Counted from the stretch's first letter, positions 1 through 7,533 are shown. The stretch is DNA of 64,000 bases from an uncultured Prevotellaceae bacterium (GCA_900321425.1 ONWA01000015.1:1-64000), one strand, 5' to 3'. Numbers and translations: made by a program. Notes: a model not told the origin generated them from the sequence alone.

Positions 1-50
1 TATAATAGAACTTTCTTTTGCTCTCCAAGGAGAAGGGTTGTATTTTCAAC

Positions 51-74
51 TGTAGCACTGTAGCACTGTAGCAA
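51..74. repeat. Octamer tandem repeat, three copies
   Basis: The unit tgtagcac occurs three times in a row, the last one ending in an a. It lies upstream of the promoter of the HU-like gene. No gene is seen between 1 and 125. Similar short-period repeats recur elsewhere in this window, at 12122, 14417 and 20397. Confidence 0.8.
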
Positions 75-125
75 ATGTTGAAAATAATTGAGCGTGCTTT
101 TTTGCGTGCTTTTTTTGAGGATTTA

Positions 126-157
126 TTTGCAAGCGCTATGAAATTTTTGTACCTTTG
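126..157 (+). promoter_or_regulatory. Bacteroidetes-type promoter for the HU-like gene
   Basis: TTTG at 126-129 is followed after 20 nt by TACCTTTG at 150-157, the exact -33/-7 arrangement of the Bacteroidetes housekeeping sigma factor. The expected start near 164 gives a leader of about 170 nt before the ATG at 337. I see no convincing gene or strong hairpin in that leader. Confidence 0.8.
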
Positions 158-336
158 CATTGTCAAAGGAGAGATGAAAATTTGCTCCCCGGGCAGGGAA
201 AATAATTGGCAGGCCTACAAGAATTTTCTCGCTGCTCAGCGCGCAAAAATAGTCTCGAATAAGACAGGCAGATGCGCAAAAGCCTTAATGGTGAAAATTA
301 TTAACAAAATGTTTAACTAAAGAAACTTTAAAAACT

Positions 337-939
337 ATGGCATTGAAAGTAAAAGCAGTAGAGAAGCTGTTGAAATTTAACAAAGACGAGAATGATCCTG
401 GCGTTTATCGCTATGTGATGGCTCCTGAGCTCTATACCTCGCTCAACCAGAAGAAGGTGATCAAGGAGGCTGCGCTCCGCAGCGGTGTGAGTCAGGGTGT
501 GATGCAGGCGTGCTGGGATGCAGCCGGTGAGGTGATCAAGGCGTGGGCCACTGAGGGTCACAGTGTGGCTATCCCCGGACTGGGAACCATGCGATTCGGA
601 CTCCGTGCGAAGGCTGTCGAGGACGTGAACGACGTGAAGAGCAAGCTCATCAAGACCCGTCGCATCATCTTCACGCCCGACGTGGACCTGAAGGAGGAGC
701 TGGCAAGCACCGCTATCCAGATCACTTGCTTCGACCGCAACGGCAAAGAGGTGAAGCGTGTAACGTCGACCGACGGTGGCGAGGTGGAGGATAACGACAC
801 CAACAGCACTGAGAACGGCAGCACCGAGCAGGGCGGAAGCACGCAGCAGGGTACTGAGACTCCAGGTGACAACACGAGTGACAACACCGGCGGTAATGGC
901 GGCGGCAACGACGATCCCGATGATGGTGTGATCTCTTAA
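337..939 (+). CDS. HU family DNA-binding protein with acidic low-complexity tail
   Basis: This 200-residue protein has the Bacteroidetes HU-like fold over roughly residues 1-135. Recognisable stretches are the N-terminal segment around YRYVMAPELYTSLNQKKVIK, the GEVIKAWATEGHSVAIPGLG region and the basic arm around KSKLIKTRRIIFTP. Proteins of this family are nucleoid-associated DNA binders that act as dimers. From about residue 140 on there is a tail of Asp, Glu, Asn, Gly, Thr and Gln without predicted structure, roughly 60 residues long, so the protein is about twice as long as plain HU (about 90). It ends 10 nt before a tiny ORF and probably forms a bicistronic unit with it, ended by the hairpin at 1070. 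Family assignment is firm; any specific role is not known. Confidence 0.85.
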   Translation: MALKVKAVEKLLKFNKDENDPGVYRYVMAPELYTSLNQKKVIKEAALRSGVSQGVMQACWDAAGEVIKAWATEGHSVAIPGLGTMRFGLRAKAVEDVNDVKSKLIKTRRIIFTPDVDLKEELASTAIQITCFDRNGKEVKRVTSTDGGEVEDNDTNSTENGSTEQGGSTQQGTETPGDNTSDNTGGNGGGNDDPDDGVIS

Positions 940-949
940 CCAGTAGCCT

Positions 950-1063
950 ATGAAGAAGCGTTTTATCGAGATTGCGGTGAAGATGTTAGTAGCCGCGCTC
1001 ACAGCATTCGCAACAGCGATTACCACCACGAGTTGTATGGGTCGAGGACCCATCATCTTCTAA
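950..1063 (+). CDS. 37-residue small membrane or lipoprotein-like protein
   Basis: ATG at 950, ten bases after the HU-like stop, opens a 37-codon frame ending TAA at 1061-1063. The product starts MKKRFIEIAVKMLVAALTAF, has a hydrophobic stretch over about residues 9-26, a single Cys at 29 (TTSCMG) and ends GRGPIIF. In Bacteroidales a tiny protein with a basic N-terminus and one hydrophobic helix (the so-called smalltalk family) often follows an HU-like gene; this looks like a relative by size, context and start. The Cys could be a lipidation site, but the box TTSC is poor. Function unknown. Confidence 0.6.
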   Translation: MKKRFIEIAVKMLVAALTAFATAITTTSCMGRGPIIF

Positions 1064-1069
1064 AGCCGA

Positions 1070-1097
1070 GGGGCGTCCTGCGGGGCGTCCCTTTTCT
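1070..1097 (+). terminator. Rho-independent terminator of the HU-like unit
   Basis: GGGGCG at 1070-1075 pairs with CGTCCC at 1086-1091 (one G-T pair), followed directly by TTTTCTT. It lies 7 bases after the stop of the small ORF. Confidence 0.65.
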
Positions 1098-1102
1098 TGG
1101 TT

Positions 1103-1231
1103 CGTCCCGATAACTTTATGTTTCAACTGTCAAAAACAGAGTTCCAAATTTGGAAGTCACAATTTGTGACCTCCAATTCCGACAAGATGGGATTACGTCG
1201 TCCCTCTGTTATGTTATCCTTAATATTTTAA
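1103..1231 (+). pseudogene. Remnant of an ORF6N-domain gene
   Basis: The frame from 1103 to the TAA at 1229-1231 reads RPDNFMFQLSKTEFQIWKSQ, then FVTSNSDKMGLRRP. This matches the middle of the ORF6N domain, whose members typically read FPDDFMFQL(T/S)KEEw...SQ.vTS...GGrRyPP. There is no start codon or N-terminal half, the frame begins next to the terminator of the previous gene, and after RRP it goes straight to VMLSLIF, as if the FTEQGVAML segment had been internally deleted. ORF6N genes are mobile, phage-related accessory genes; only a scar remains. From 1232 to 1340 I see nothing further. Confidence 0.65.
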
Positions 1232-1340
1232 ACTATACTTAAAGATAATTTTGAATTTTTGCAAAGTATACTTTAAGATATTGGTATGAAAAGCACATGG
1301 GGAACAATGTGTACTAGAAATAGAAAAGCTATAAAATGTA

Positions 1341-1371
1341 TTTAGGGGATGATGAGCAGTCATCCCCTAAA
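1341..1371 (-). terminator. Hairpin after the 149-residue unknown gene
   Basis: TTTAGGGGATGA at 1341-1352 and TCATCCCCTAAA at 1360-1371 form a perfect 12-bp stem with a 7-nt loop, directly downstream of the stop at 1378 on the minus strand. The trailing T-run on that strand is weak (ATACATTTTAT), so termination strength is uncertain. Confidence 0.6.
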
Positions 1372-1377
1372 TATTTA

Positions 1378-1827
1378 CTACCCATTATCGGCTTCATCAG
1401 TCCGATCTGTATGAACTGGGAACATACGACTCGTATGATATTTCTCGAACTTGGTCCCCTCAGTGAATGTTGAAGGCAGAAAAGCTGCGGCACAAGCTAG
1501 CTTATCTTCATCCGAAGCCTTCTCCATGTCATGCTTCTTGCAGTAGTTCTCTACAATGTTCCAGGCTCGGCGGAAAACCTCCATGTCACCTTCTGTTACG
1601 GCAATCACACCATCATCACAGGCTACTGACGCAGATTTACTGGGATCACTTGGCAATAGCAGGTAGACCTTCTCGCCCGTGTTTTCTTCATTTTCATAGA
1701 ATTTCTCATACTGTTCAGGAGTCATTTCCAATAAGTCTTCTTCCTTTGGCATAAATCCCAGTTTGTAAATCTCCCTGAGTGCAGGTCCGGCACCAAACAA
1801 CAAATCAAATACATTTCCTTCATTCAT
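1378..1827 (-). CDS. Unknown 149-residue acidic cytosolic protein
   Basis: I do not recognise this protein. It is acidic, has no signal peptide or membrane segment, and contains the segments EMTPEQYEKFYENEEN and a Cys pair region (VACDDGVIAV, KLACAAAF). ATG at 1827 is the only reasonable start. A good minus-strand promoter at 2025-2056 lies about 200 nt upstream, and the leader between them contains a long inverted repeat at 1892-1984. A 12-bp hairpin follows the stop. The gene stands alone between accessory genes, so horizontal acquisition is plausible, but no function can be proposed. Confidence 0.6.
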   Translation of the reverse strand: MNEGNVFDLLFGAGPALREIYKLGFMPKEEDLLEMTPEQYEKFYENEENTGEKVYLLLPSDPSKSASVACDDGVIAVTEGDMEVFRRAWNIVENYCKKHDMEKASDEDKLACAAAFLPSTFTEGTKFEKYHTSRMFPVHTDRTDEADNG

Positions 1828-1891
1828 GGCTGCATGCTTTAAAAATGTGAAACAAAAACGTGAGCGTATTGCTGAATCTCATACAGGAGGT

Positions 1892-1984
1892 CCTGACAAA
1901 ACCCTAGAGGAAGATACAACAATGCCACTCACGCCAAAGCATGAGGGACACGATGCTTATCTCGCCTCTAGAAAATTTGTCAGG
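1892..1984 (-). repeat. Long inverted repeat in the leader of the unknown gene
   Basis: CCTGACAAA at 1892-1900 plus CTAGAGG at 1904-1910 are the reverse complement of CCTCTAG at 1965-1971 plus TTTGTCAGG at 1976-1984. The two arms therefore make a 9-bp and a 7-bp helix separated by a small internal loop, around a 54-nt middle that has its own weak hairpin (CTCA/TGAG). On the minus strand it lies between the promoter at 2025-2056 and the ATG at 1827. It is either a structured leader RNA or a small inverted-repeat element. Confidence 0.65.
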
Positions 1985-2024
1985 TTCCCTGTAGCAAAAT
2001 AGCATATGGCCCAAAATATCATGG

Positions 2025-2056
2025 CAAAGGTAATCACTTTATCTGTAGATTCCAAA
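2025..2056 (-). promoter_or_regulatory. Minus-strand promoter for the 149-residue unknown gene
   Basis: On the minus strand TTTG (plus-strand CAAA 2053-2056) is followed after 20 nt by TACCTTTG (plus-strand CAAAGGTA 2025-2032). Predicted start near 2018. Confidence 0.75.
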
Positions 2057-2082
2057 TGTTTTCAGAGAAAATGTTGTTTTTC

Positions 2083-2114
2083 TTTGGATATTCGTTTCTT
2101 TATTCGTATCTTTG
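2083..2114 (+). promoter_or_regulatory. Promoter for the secreted Ig/InlB-repeat protein
   Basis: TTTG at 2083-2086, 20 nt, TATCTTTG at 2107-2114. It overlaps no gene and points to the coding region at 2487. It is nearly back to back with the minus-strand promoter at 2025-2056. Confidence 0.8.
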
Positions 2115-2120
2115 CACCCG

Positions 2121-2486
2121 ACCTGTGGTCTGACCACTCGTCGAAGCGCCAACGAGTTTGGCATACTTATTGGAAAAATGAAGCGTTGTGCTTTGATCTT
2201 GTGTTCTGAAACCTAGGAAATTTCAAACTATAAACAAGAGAAAAGATGACTTCGGTTCACGTGTTTGCGTGGACTGATGGTGTCTGTATCTTTTTATAGT
2301 GGGTTAATCCTAGGACCTCAGGACAGAGATGTGGAGCATCAGTTCCACGCTTCTGTCGTATATATTATATATATGTTCGCGCGAGGGGTGCTGTTGAGAA
2401 ACAACCATTGGCTCAGCGATGTTCTTCCGATAACTATAACGAGAAGAGAATACATTATTAACTATAATTTACTAACAAATTAAAAA
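2121..2486 (+). promoter_or_regulatory. Long structured 5' leader of the 891-residue protein gene
   Basis: About 365 nt separate the predicted start of transcription from the ATG at 2487. The leader holds a clear hairpin: GACAGA 2322-2327 with TCTGTC 2352-2357 and, inside a symmetric 3/3 internal loop, GTGGA 2331-2335 with TCCAC 2344-2348. A second small hairpin pairs ACTCGT 2136-2141 with ACGAGT 2152-2157. A 72-codon frame crosses the region but has no recognisable product. A regulatory leader is likely; no known riboswitch class is recognised. Confidence 0.5.
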
Positions 2487-5162
2487 ATGAAAAAGAAACT
2501 ATTTACTTTAATCACGCTCTTAGTGGCGATAGTCACGGGAGCAAGTGCGGCGACCACATGGACTTTTAGAGCTGCAGACATTAAAAATGGTGCAGATTTT
2601 GCACCTACAGGTACTAATGTATTTGTAGCAGATGATAGTAAAGAATTAACTTACAAAGGAAATAATGGTAATGATGCTTTGGTTGCAACTGCAGCGACCA
2701 TAGGAGGTGTATCTTACTCAAGTTATGTAAACCTGAATGGCACAACAAGCAGTGGTAGATATATGTATGTAGAAGGAATTTCTGGTACTGGTACTCTATC
2801 TATTGTGTTTGCTTCTGGCAAGAACAACGATAAGAAGATTACAATTAATGATAATGCATATAATGGCACAGAAATAACTTCCATAAATTCTACGGAAGCG
2901 AATTTAAATGGCACTAAGCAGGATATAGAAATAACTACATCTTTGAATGCAGGACACAAATATTATATAAATGGTCAGCGTTCTGTTTATGCAGTAATCT
3001 GGACTCCGTCTGCAACTCCAGCCAAAGATTACACAGTAACAGCAGCATCAAACAATAACAGTTATGGTACAGCGGCTACATCAGCTTCTTCACTGGATGA
3101 GGGCGAGACTGCGACTATTACAGCAACTCCCAAGACTGGTTATGAGTTCACGAGTTGGGCAGTATCAGGTGAAGGCTCTAGTTTGTCTTCTACGACAACC
3201 AACCCTACGACCTTAACAATGGGTACTGCAAATGCGACAGTTACAGCTACATTCTCAGCTATCAACTACACGATTACCCATAATGCAGCTACAGGTGGTA
3301 CATACACTATCAGCGTAGCTGGTGGTGAAGCAACAAGCGAGAACACTACAGCCACAATTGGCCAGTCCATTACTCTTGCAGGTACCCCAACAGATCCTGC
3401 ACATACCTATGTAGTATGGAATGTGAAAGATGCAAATGAAGCAGATGTTACTGTAACAAATAATCAGTTCACCATGCCAGCTTCTAATGTAACCATCGCT
3501 CCTGTATTCTCCGAGCCATTGAATACGTTGTTCTCAATGACAAATATTACAGGTCCTGAAGGTGATGTCGCTTCCAAAGAAACAAAATCTGTAACAGCAA
3601 CTTTTGTTAAGGGAGGCTCTGCTGAGATATATAACGGAAAGGGCTCTAAGCAAACAATGCTTGTTAGTAATCATCTTGCTCTTAATGGATCTAGTGATAG
3701 CTATATTCATATTATATTGCCTAATAACGTTATCCTAAAGGCAGGAGATGTCATTAGTGCAGAAGGCGATAATGGAAGTGGAGAAAGTATCAGCTGGAAA
3801 TTAGGTAAGACAAGTTCTGCCTCAAACAAAACCTGCCCTTATACGTTGACTGGAGAGGATGCTCTTATTGGTGCTACCGAACTTTACATTAAGAAAAATG
3901 GTGGTGTCCAGATTAGTTCTGTAACTATTCAAGGTTCAGGCACGGTTTCAGACTTTGCAATTACTTCTTCAACAACTCCTGAAGTAGCTATCGATGCAGA
4001 GTCAACTATTACGTACACCACATCAAGCACTGGTGATATCACTTTTACAAGTAGCGATGAAGGTGTAGCTAGAGTTTCTGAAGCAGGTGTTATCACAGGT
4101 GTTGGCGGTGGTACCGCAACAATCACTATTACTCAGGATGCAGATGCAACGTATCGTTTAGGTATTGCAAAGATTACAGTTACTGTTCCTGAAATAGCTA
4201 TGATCAAAGTGAAGCTTAATGGTACTTCTGATCCTACAGTAACTGGTAGTGTTGATGGTGTTACCGCAGCAAAAGCAAATATTGAAAGTGGTAACAAATT
4301 TGGTACTGGTGCATACGTAACCCTTACCCTTCCTGGAGGTACAACTTTCCAAACAGGAGATGTACTCGTTGTAAATATCACTACGGTATCTTCTGGTGGT
4401 GGCTCAATTAAAGTTTATGATCCAGCAAATAAAGATGAAGATCATGTGTGGTATAATACTGAGACTATAGGAGTCGTTGGTAACAACAAATTTGTTCTTC
4501 CTGCTGCAATAAATGGCAAGTCCTCTATCAGTATTTGCCGTACAAGCTCTAATGGCTGGAATGCAAAGGTCGCATTTATTGCAGTTTATCGTCCAGACGC
4601 AATGATTACTCTGAATGCTAATGGCTATGCTACTTATAGCGCAGGAACAGATTTTACCTATGCAGGCGCGGATGCCTACACAATGGCTCTTAATCTGGCA
4701 GGAGGTACACTTACTGGTACCAAGTTAGCTGCAGACACCAAGATTCCTGCAGGAGCTGGTATTCTGTTCAAAGGCGCAGCAGGTGATAAGGTTTCTATTG
4801 TTAACGCAACTGGCGCTTCTGCTCTGGTAAATAACAACCTGCACGGTACAACTGCTGAGGGTGGAAGTACTGTTAGCGTTCCTGGTGGCAAGACTATCTA
4901 TGTCTTGAGCGGTAAAACCTTCAAACCATATACAGGAACCACTTTTGCTGCCAACAAGGCCTATTTCCAGGTTGATGGCACAACTGTTGAAAGCCGTACA
5001 TTCAACATGTCATTTGATGGTGAAACAACAGGCATCAATGCCGTTGAGAATACGAACGTAGAGGTGAACGACGGTGTATTCTACAACCTGAATGGTCAGC
5101 GTGTGAACACCCCGCGTAAGGGTCTCTACATCGTGAATGGTAAAAAGGTTATGGTTAAGTAA
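2487..5162 (+). CDS. Secreted surface protein with InlB-type and Ig-like repeats
   Basis: An 891-residue protein with an N-terminal signal peptide (MKKKLFTLITLLVAIVTGAS, cut after ASA). Residues about 180-340 carry two InlB/flagellar-hook-like repeats marked by GYEFTSWAV and by HTYVVWNV with a terminal MPASNVTIAPVF. Residues about 480-570 form a bacterial Ig-like type 2 domain (TSSDEGVARVSEAGVITGVG). The last roughly 30 residues (GVFYNLNGQRV then GLYIVNGKKVMVK) are the C-terminal segment found on many Prevotella surface proteins and resemble a type IX secretion sorting domain. No catalytic domain is seen, so an adhesin or structural surface role is likely. The gene has a strong promoter and long leader and is followed after 18 nt by a 61-codon gene. 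Confidence 0.75.
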   Translation: MKKKLFTLITLLVAIVTGASAATTWTFRAADIKNGADFAPTGTNVFVADDSKELTYKGNNGNDALVATAATIGGVSYSSYVNLNGTTSSGRYMYVEGISGTGTLSIVFASGKNNDKKITINDNAYNGTEITSINSTEANLNGTKQDIEITTSLNAGHKYYINGQRSVYAVIWTPSATPAKDYTVTAASNNNSYGTAATSASSLDEGETATITATPKTGYEFTSWAVSGEGSSLSSTTTNPTTLTMGTANATVTATFSAINYTITHNAATGGTYTISVAGGEATSENTTATIGQSITLAGTPTDPAHTYVVWNVKDANEADVTVTNNQFTMPASNVTIAPVFSEPLNTLFSMTNITGPEGDVASKETKSVTATFVKGGSAEIYNGKGSKQTMLVSNHLALNGSSDSYIHIILPNNVILKAGDVISAEGDNGSGESISWKLGKTSSASNKTCPYTLTGEDALIGATELYIKKNGGVQISSVTIQGSGTVSDFAITSSTTPEVAIDAESTITYTTSSTGDITFTSSDEGVARVSEAGVITGVGGGTATITITQDADATYRLGIAKITVTVPEIAMIKVKLNGTSDPTVTGSVDGVTAAKANIESGNKFGTGAYVTLTLPGGTTFQTGDVLVVNITTVSSGGGSIKVYDPANKDEDHVWYNTETIGVVGNNKFVLPAAINGKSSISICRTSSNGWNAKVAFIAVYRPDAMITLNANGYATYSAGTDFTYAGADAYTMALNLAGGTLTGTKLAADTKIPAGAGILFKGAAGDKVSIVNATGASALVNNNLHGTTAEGGSTVSVPGGKTIYVLSGKTFKPYTGTTFAANKAYFQVDGTTVESRTFNMSFDGETTGINAVENTNVEVNDGVFYNLNGQRVNTPRKGLYIVNGKKVMVK

Positions 5163-5180
5163 GAAAGGAGGAAACAAGAT

Positions 5181-5366
5181 ATGAAAAAAGTATATATTAA
5201 TCCAACGATTGAAATCGTAAAGGTAACAACATGCAATATGATTGCAACATCAATTCCAGATGCTGTTACAGAAACCAAGCTTGATCCCAATGCAACTCCA
5301 ATTGATGATCCTTCAGGAATGGAGTCTCGCCAAGGTCGCGGCTTCTGGGACGACGAAGAGTATTAA
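5181..5366 (+). CDS. 61-residue conserved-type small protein following the surface protein
   Basis: Starts MKKVYINPTIEIVKVTTCNM and ends RQGRGFWDDEEY. There is no signal peptide; the N-terminal third alternates hydrophobic residues like a beta strand, the middle is polar and Pro/Asp-rich, and the end is Arg/Gly then acidic. Bacteroidales genomes contain many short proteins of this layout (MKK.Y..P.....v....ml.as ... acidic end), often beside surface proteins, whose function I do not know. The preceding gap of 18 nt contains AAGGAGG, a good ribosome binding site. A terminator at 5452 closes the pair, so the two genes form one transcription unit. A precursor peptide or a partner of the large protein are possibilities only. 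Confidence 0.7.
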   Translation: MKKVYINPTIEIVKVTTCNMIATSIPDAVTETKLDPNATPIDDPSGMESRQGRGFWDDEEY

Positions 5367-5451
5367 GAATACATCACAATTAGGATATAAAATAAAATCA
5401 CCGTGAGGTGTGAATAGTTAGTTAAAATTTGGATGATAAAAGTAAACGCAC

Positions 5452-5485
5452 TTCCCCTGGTTCGTGAGAATCGGGGGAATTTTTT
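5452..5485 (+). terminator. Terminator of the surface protein operon
   Basis: TTCCCC at 5452-5457 pairs with GGGGAA at 5474-5479 and is followed by six T. Confidence 0.7.
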
Positions 5486-5568
5486 AAGAAAGAAAGGAAA
5501 TAAAGGGAGATAGATAACAAATGTGAGCATTCGCAGAAAATGCAAAAGAAAAGATTTTTTTCTAAAAA

Positions 5569-5600
5569 TTTGGAATATACAGAATAAGTTCGTATATTTG
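5569..5600 (+). promoter_or_regulatory. Promoter of a short RNA candidate
   Basis: TTTG at 5569-5572, 20 nt, TATATTTG at 5593-5600. No plus-strand coding region follows before the terminator at 5686-5706. Confidence 0.75.
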
Positions 5601-5606
5601 CAACGT

Positions 5607-5712
5607 CAAATATATGTTTGACTATCCGGTAAACATTCTAAGTGAATGCCGAGTGGAGTAAGCCAAAACCGACCCTGCTCCATTTAAGCCACTCGCCGAG
5701 TGGCTTTATTAT
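5607..5712 (+). ncRNA. Short RNA candidate of about 105 nt with a terminator
   Basis: A consensus promoter ends at 5600 and a strong terminator (AAGCCACT 5686-5693, loop CGCCG, AGTGGCTT 5699-5706, then TTATT) closes the region. No start codon with a plausible frame lies between. The word CGAGTGG occurs both at 5650-5656 and in the terminator arm at 5697-5703, so the upstream copy could pair with CCACTCG 5689-5695 and block the terminator. The terminator is bidirectional and also serves the minus-strand nuclease gene ending at 5709. Known RNA families were not recognised. In the 5367-5708 stretch nothing else is seen. Confidence 0.5.
5686..5706. terminator. Bidirectional terminator between the RNA candidate and the nuclease gene
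   Basis: An 8-bp GC-rich stem with loop CGCCG. T-rich sequence follows on the plus strand; on the minus strand the hairpin comes 2 bases after the nuclease stop and is followed by AAATGG, so it works better for the plus strand. Confidence 0.7.
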
Positions 5713-6254
5713 TTTTCATACATTTTCTTTAAAACCGAGTAAAATGCAGGATTATCAGTAAGACGCCTGTTCACGGACAGTCTCCTTCCCCCTTTGAAAA
5801 TAAGAACCTCTATCGCCTGCTTATGTGCCTCAAAATATTTTTTGATGTCTGAGGTAAGTTTACGAGTGTTATAATCTTGCTGAATATTTAATAGAACCCT
5901 ATTAGTCTGGCCAATAGAATCAATTAGACTCTGGCCAATGGATGATTTGCCATATACCGTTTTCAAGTCATAAACTCGATACACGCCCTTTTTCTCCAAA
6001 ATAAAGTCCGGTGTTCTTATTTCTGTTGGGTTGGGTAAAAGATATACTTTATATCCAAAAAAGACAGCCCTCCTTGCTGCTTGTAACAGGTTTTCATAAT
6101 CATCACTCTGCTGCCCACCAACTGAGAAAATGTCCTTGTCTGTTTCAAGGGGGTGAAATTCCTTTCGCTTTGCAATACGTTCTACCTGACGAGAGAACTC
6201 CGCTCCTGTCAGTTCGAGCAACTTTGCTAATTCTGAAGTTATGTTGTTTGTCAT
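5709..6254 (-). CDS. CdiA C-terminal-like PD-(D/E)XK nuclease, stand-alone
   Basis: A 181-residue protein whose centre reads RTPDFILEKKGVYRVYDLKT and then IGQSLIDSIGQTNRVLLNI. This is the pattern of the CdiA-CT tRNA/DNA nuclease group: an Asp of the PD motif, a D-x-K on the next strand, and a helix with Ser and Gln lining the site. The last third has a basic segment (GGRRLSVNRRLTDN). In contact-dependent toxins this domain sits at the end of a large secreted protein next to an immunity gene; related domains also occur alone in prophages and plasmids. Here there is no secretion domain and no evident immunity partner: neighbours are an RNA candidate downstream and an AAA ATPase upstream, 227 bp away. 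ATG at 6254 is preceded by AGAAATG without a strong ribosome site. Fold assignment moderate, role unknown. Confidence 0.55.
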   Translation of the reverse strand: MTNNITSELAKLLELTGAEFSRQVERIAKRKEFHPLETDKDIFSVGGQQSDDYENLLQAARRAVFFGYKVYLLPNPTEIRTPDFILEKKGVYRVYDLKTVYGKSSIGQSLIDSIGQTNRVLLNIQQDYNTRKLTSDIKKYFEAHKQAIEVLIFKGGRRLSVNRRLTDNPAFYSVLKKMYEK

Positions 6255-6481
6255 TTCTTAGACATCAGATTTTTTCTGGTTTTCATATTATTGTTAAGGA
6301 TTAAGCTCCATTTTTCAGGAGGCTTGTGCATCGGTTTATTCCACCCGAGCGGTTATTTCATTTGCAAATATAACTACTTTAGGTTGCAAAAATAAATAAA
6401 TTATTCCAATTATACAAATTCTATTATAGAAATCGTATAATTCTGATAATGCTGATGTGGTGCAGTTGCGTGAGGACTTTC

Positions 6482-7492
6482 TTACATCTCTTCCTTTATC
6501 CACTGACGGAAGAAAGGATCTTCTATCTCAAAGTGATCTGTATAAATGATATATCCAGATTTCTGCAATTTATTAATGGCACTATAATGTAGAATCCACT
6601 TGTTTGTACGATTTAAATTCATCCAAAGCCTTTCATAGTCCAAAGAGTGAGCAGTTACTATTTGTTGAATAGCACTTTCTACTGGATCAGCTACCTCTGG
6701 TTGTAACATCCCAATCTGCCAAACATTTGCTGCCAGCTGCTGAGAATAGTATGGATGACAATCGGTATAATCCAATATCTGATTCGACAATGCCTCATAA
6801 CTGTCTGGAAAACATCTGGCTAAACGTTCAGAGAGATATGAATAGAAATCTTCGCGAGGTAGTTTCTTCAAACGCATCAATTCTCCAAAATGATAGAAAG
6901 GCGATTTTTTCTTTTCGAAGATTTCCGTCATCATACTTTCCTGACTGCCCAACAAGATGTAGTTAATGTGTTTTTGTACCTGCATGATAGAACGAAGTTT
7001 CTTGTCCAGTTGGGGGGCGATATCCAGTATCTCCTGAAATTCGTCCAAAACAACTATCATTCTATTATTTTCAGAGTGAGCCTCTTCTATTAAATTCATC
7101 ACATCCTCCAACAGCACTGTACCATCTGCACTGGGTTGAAAGCCAACATCCATCAAGCCGGTTACAGGATTCAAGGACAAGGTCGGAATAATACGGAAAT
7201 GAGTGATCAGATGACGGACACGCTCCAATGGATATATTTTAAAGAACGCACGAAGTAATTTGGCCGACAGATCGTTTACCGACGTTACCTGTTGCAGATT
7301 CACTGTGATGTGTTTACGTCCAGACAGTTTGAGTGCTTTTTCGACTACGCTACTTTTACCAAAGCGACGTGGGCTAATTAGTACAAGATGGTTGGGGCTA
7401 TTGACAAACTGACGGATAAATGCCACCTCATCAACTCTATCTGTGAAGTAATTATCCTCCACGATTGTGCCGAATTTAAAAGGGTTTTCCAT
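6482..7492 (-). CDS. AAA family ATPase with C-terminal winged-helix part (ATPase_2 type)
   Basis: A 336-residue protein. The P-loop is ISPRRFGKSS near residue 40, Walker B is MIVVLDEFQE near 145-154, and ILLGSQ near 180 is the sensor-1 strand. The C-terminal 100 residues look like the winged-helix region of the archaeal-type ATPase_2 family and end EIEDPFFRQWI, a signature of that family. Such proteins belong to the STAND/MNS-like ATPases; many are standalone accessory genes of unknown function, some linked to defence. The initial MENPFKFGTIV and the promoter at 7534-7565 fix the start. The proteins usually have a DUF234 or nuclease C-terminus; none is present here. Confidence 0.75.
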   Translation of the reverse strand: MENPFKFGTIVEDNYFTDRVDEVAFIRQFVNSPNHLVLISPRRFGKSSVVEKALKLSGRKHITVNLQQVTSVNDLSAKLLRAFFKIYPLERVRHLITHFRIIPTLSLNPVTGLMDVGFQPSADGTVLLEDVMNLIEEAHSENNRMIVVLDEFQEILDIAPQLDKKLRSIMQVQKHINYILLGSQESMMTEIFEKKKSPFYHFGELMRLKKLPREDFYSYLSERLARCFPDSYEALSNQILDYTDCHPYYSQQLAANVWQIGMLQPEVADPVESAIQQIVTAHSLDYERLWMNLNRTNKWILHYSAINKLQKSGYIIYTDHFEIEDPFFRQWIKEEM

Positions 7493-7533
7493 ATTACGTT
7501 TTTTTTCGTTACGATTTTTTTCGTAGTCCGATG

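Noticed and set aside
75..320. 81-codon frame before the HU-like gene
   Set aside because: It contains the promoter of the HU-like gene (126-157), has no recognisable family and no ribosome site.
2265..2483. 72-codon frame in the leader of the surface protein gene
   Set aside because: No family, it runs through the hairpin at 2322-2357, and it ends two bases before the real start.
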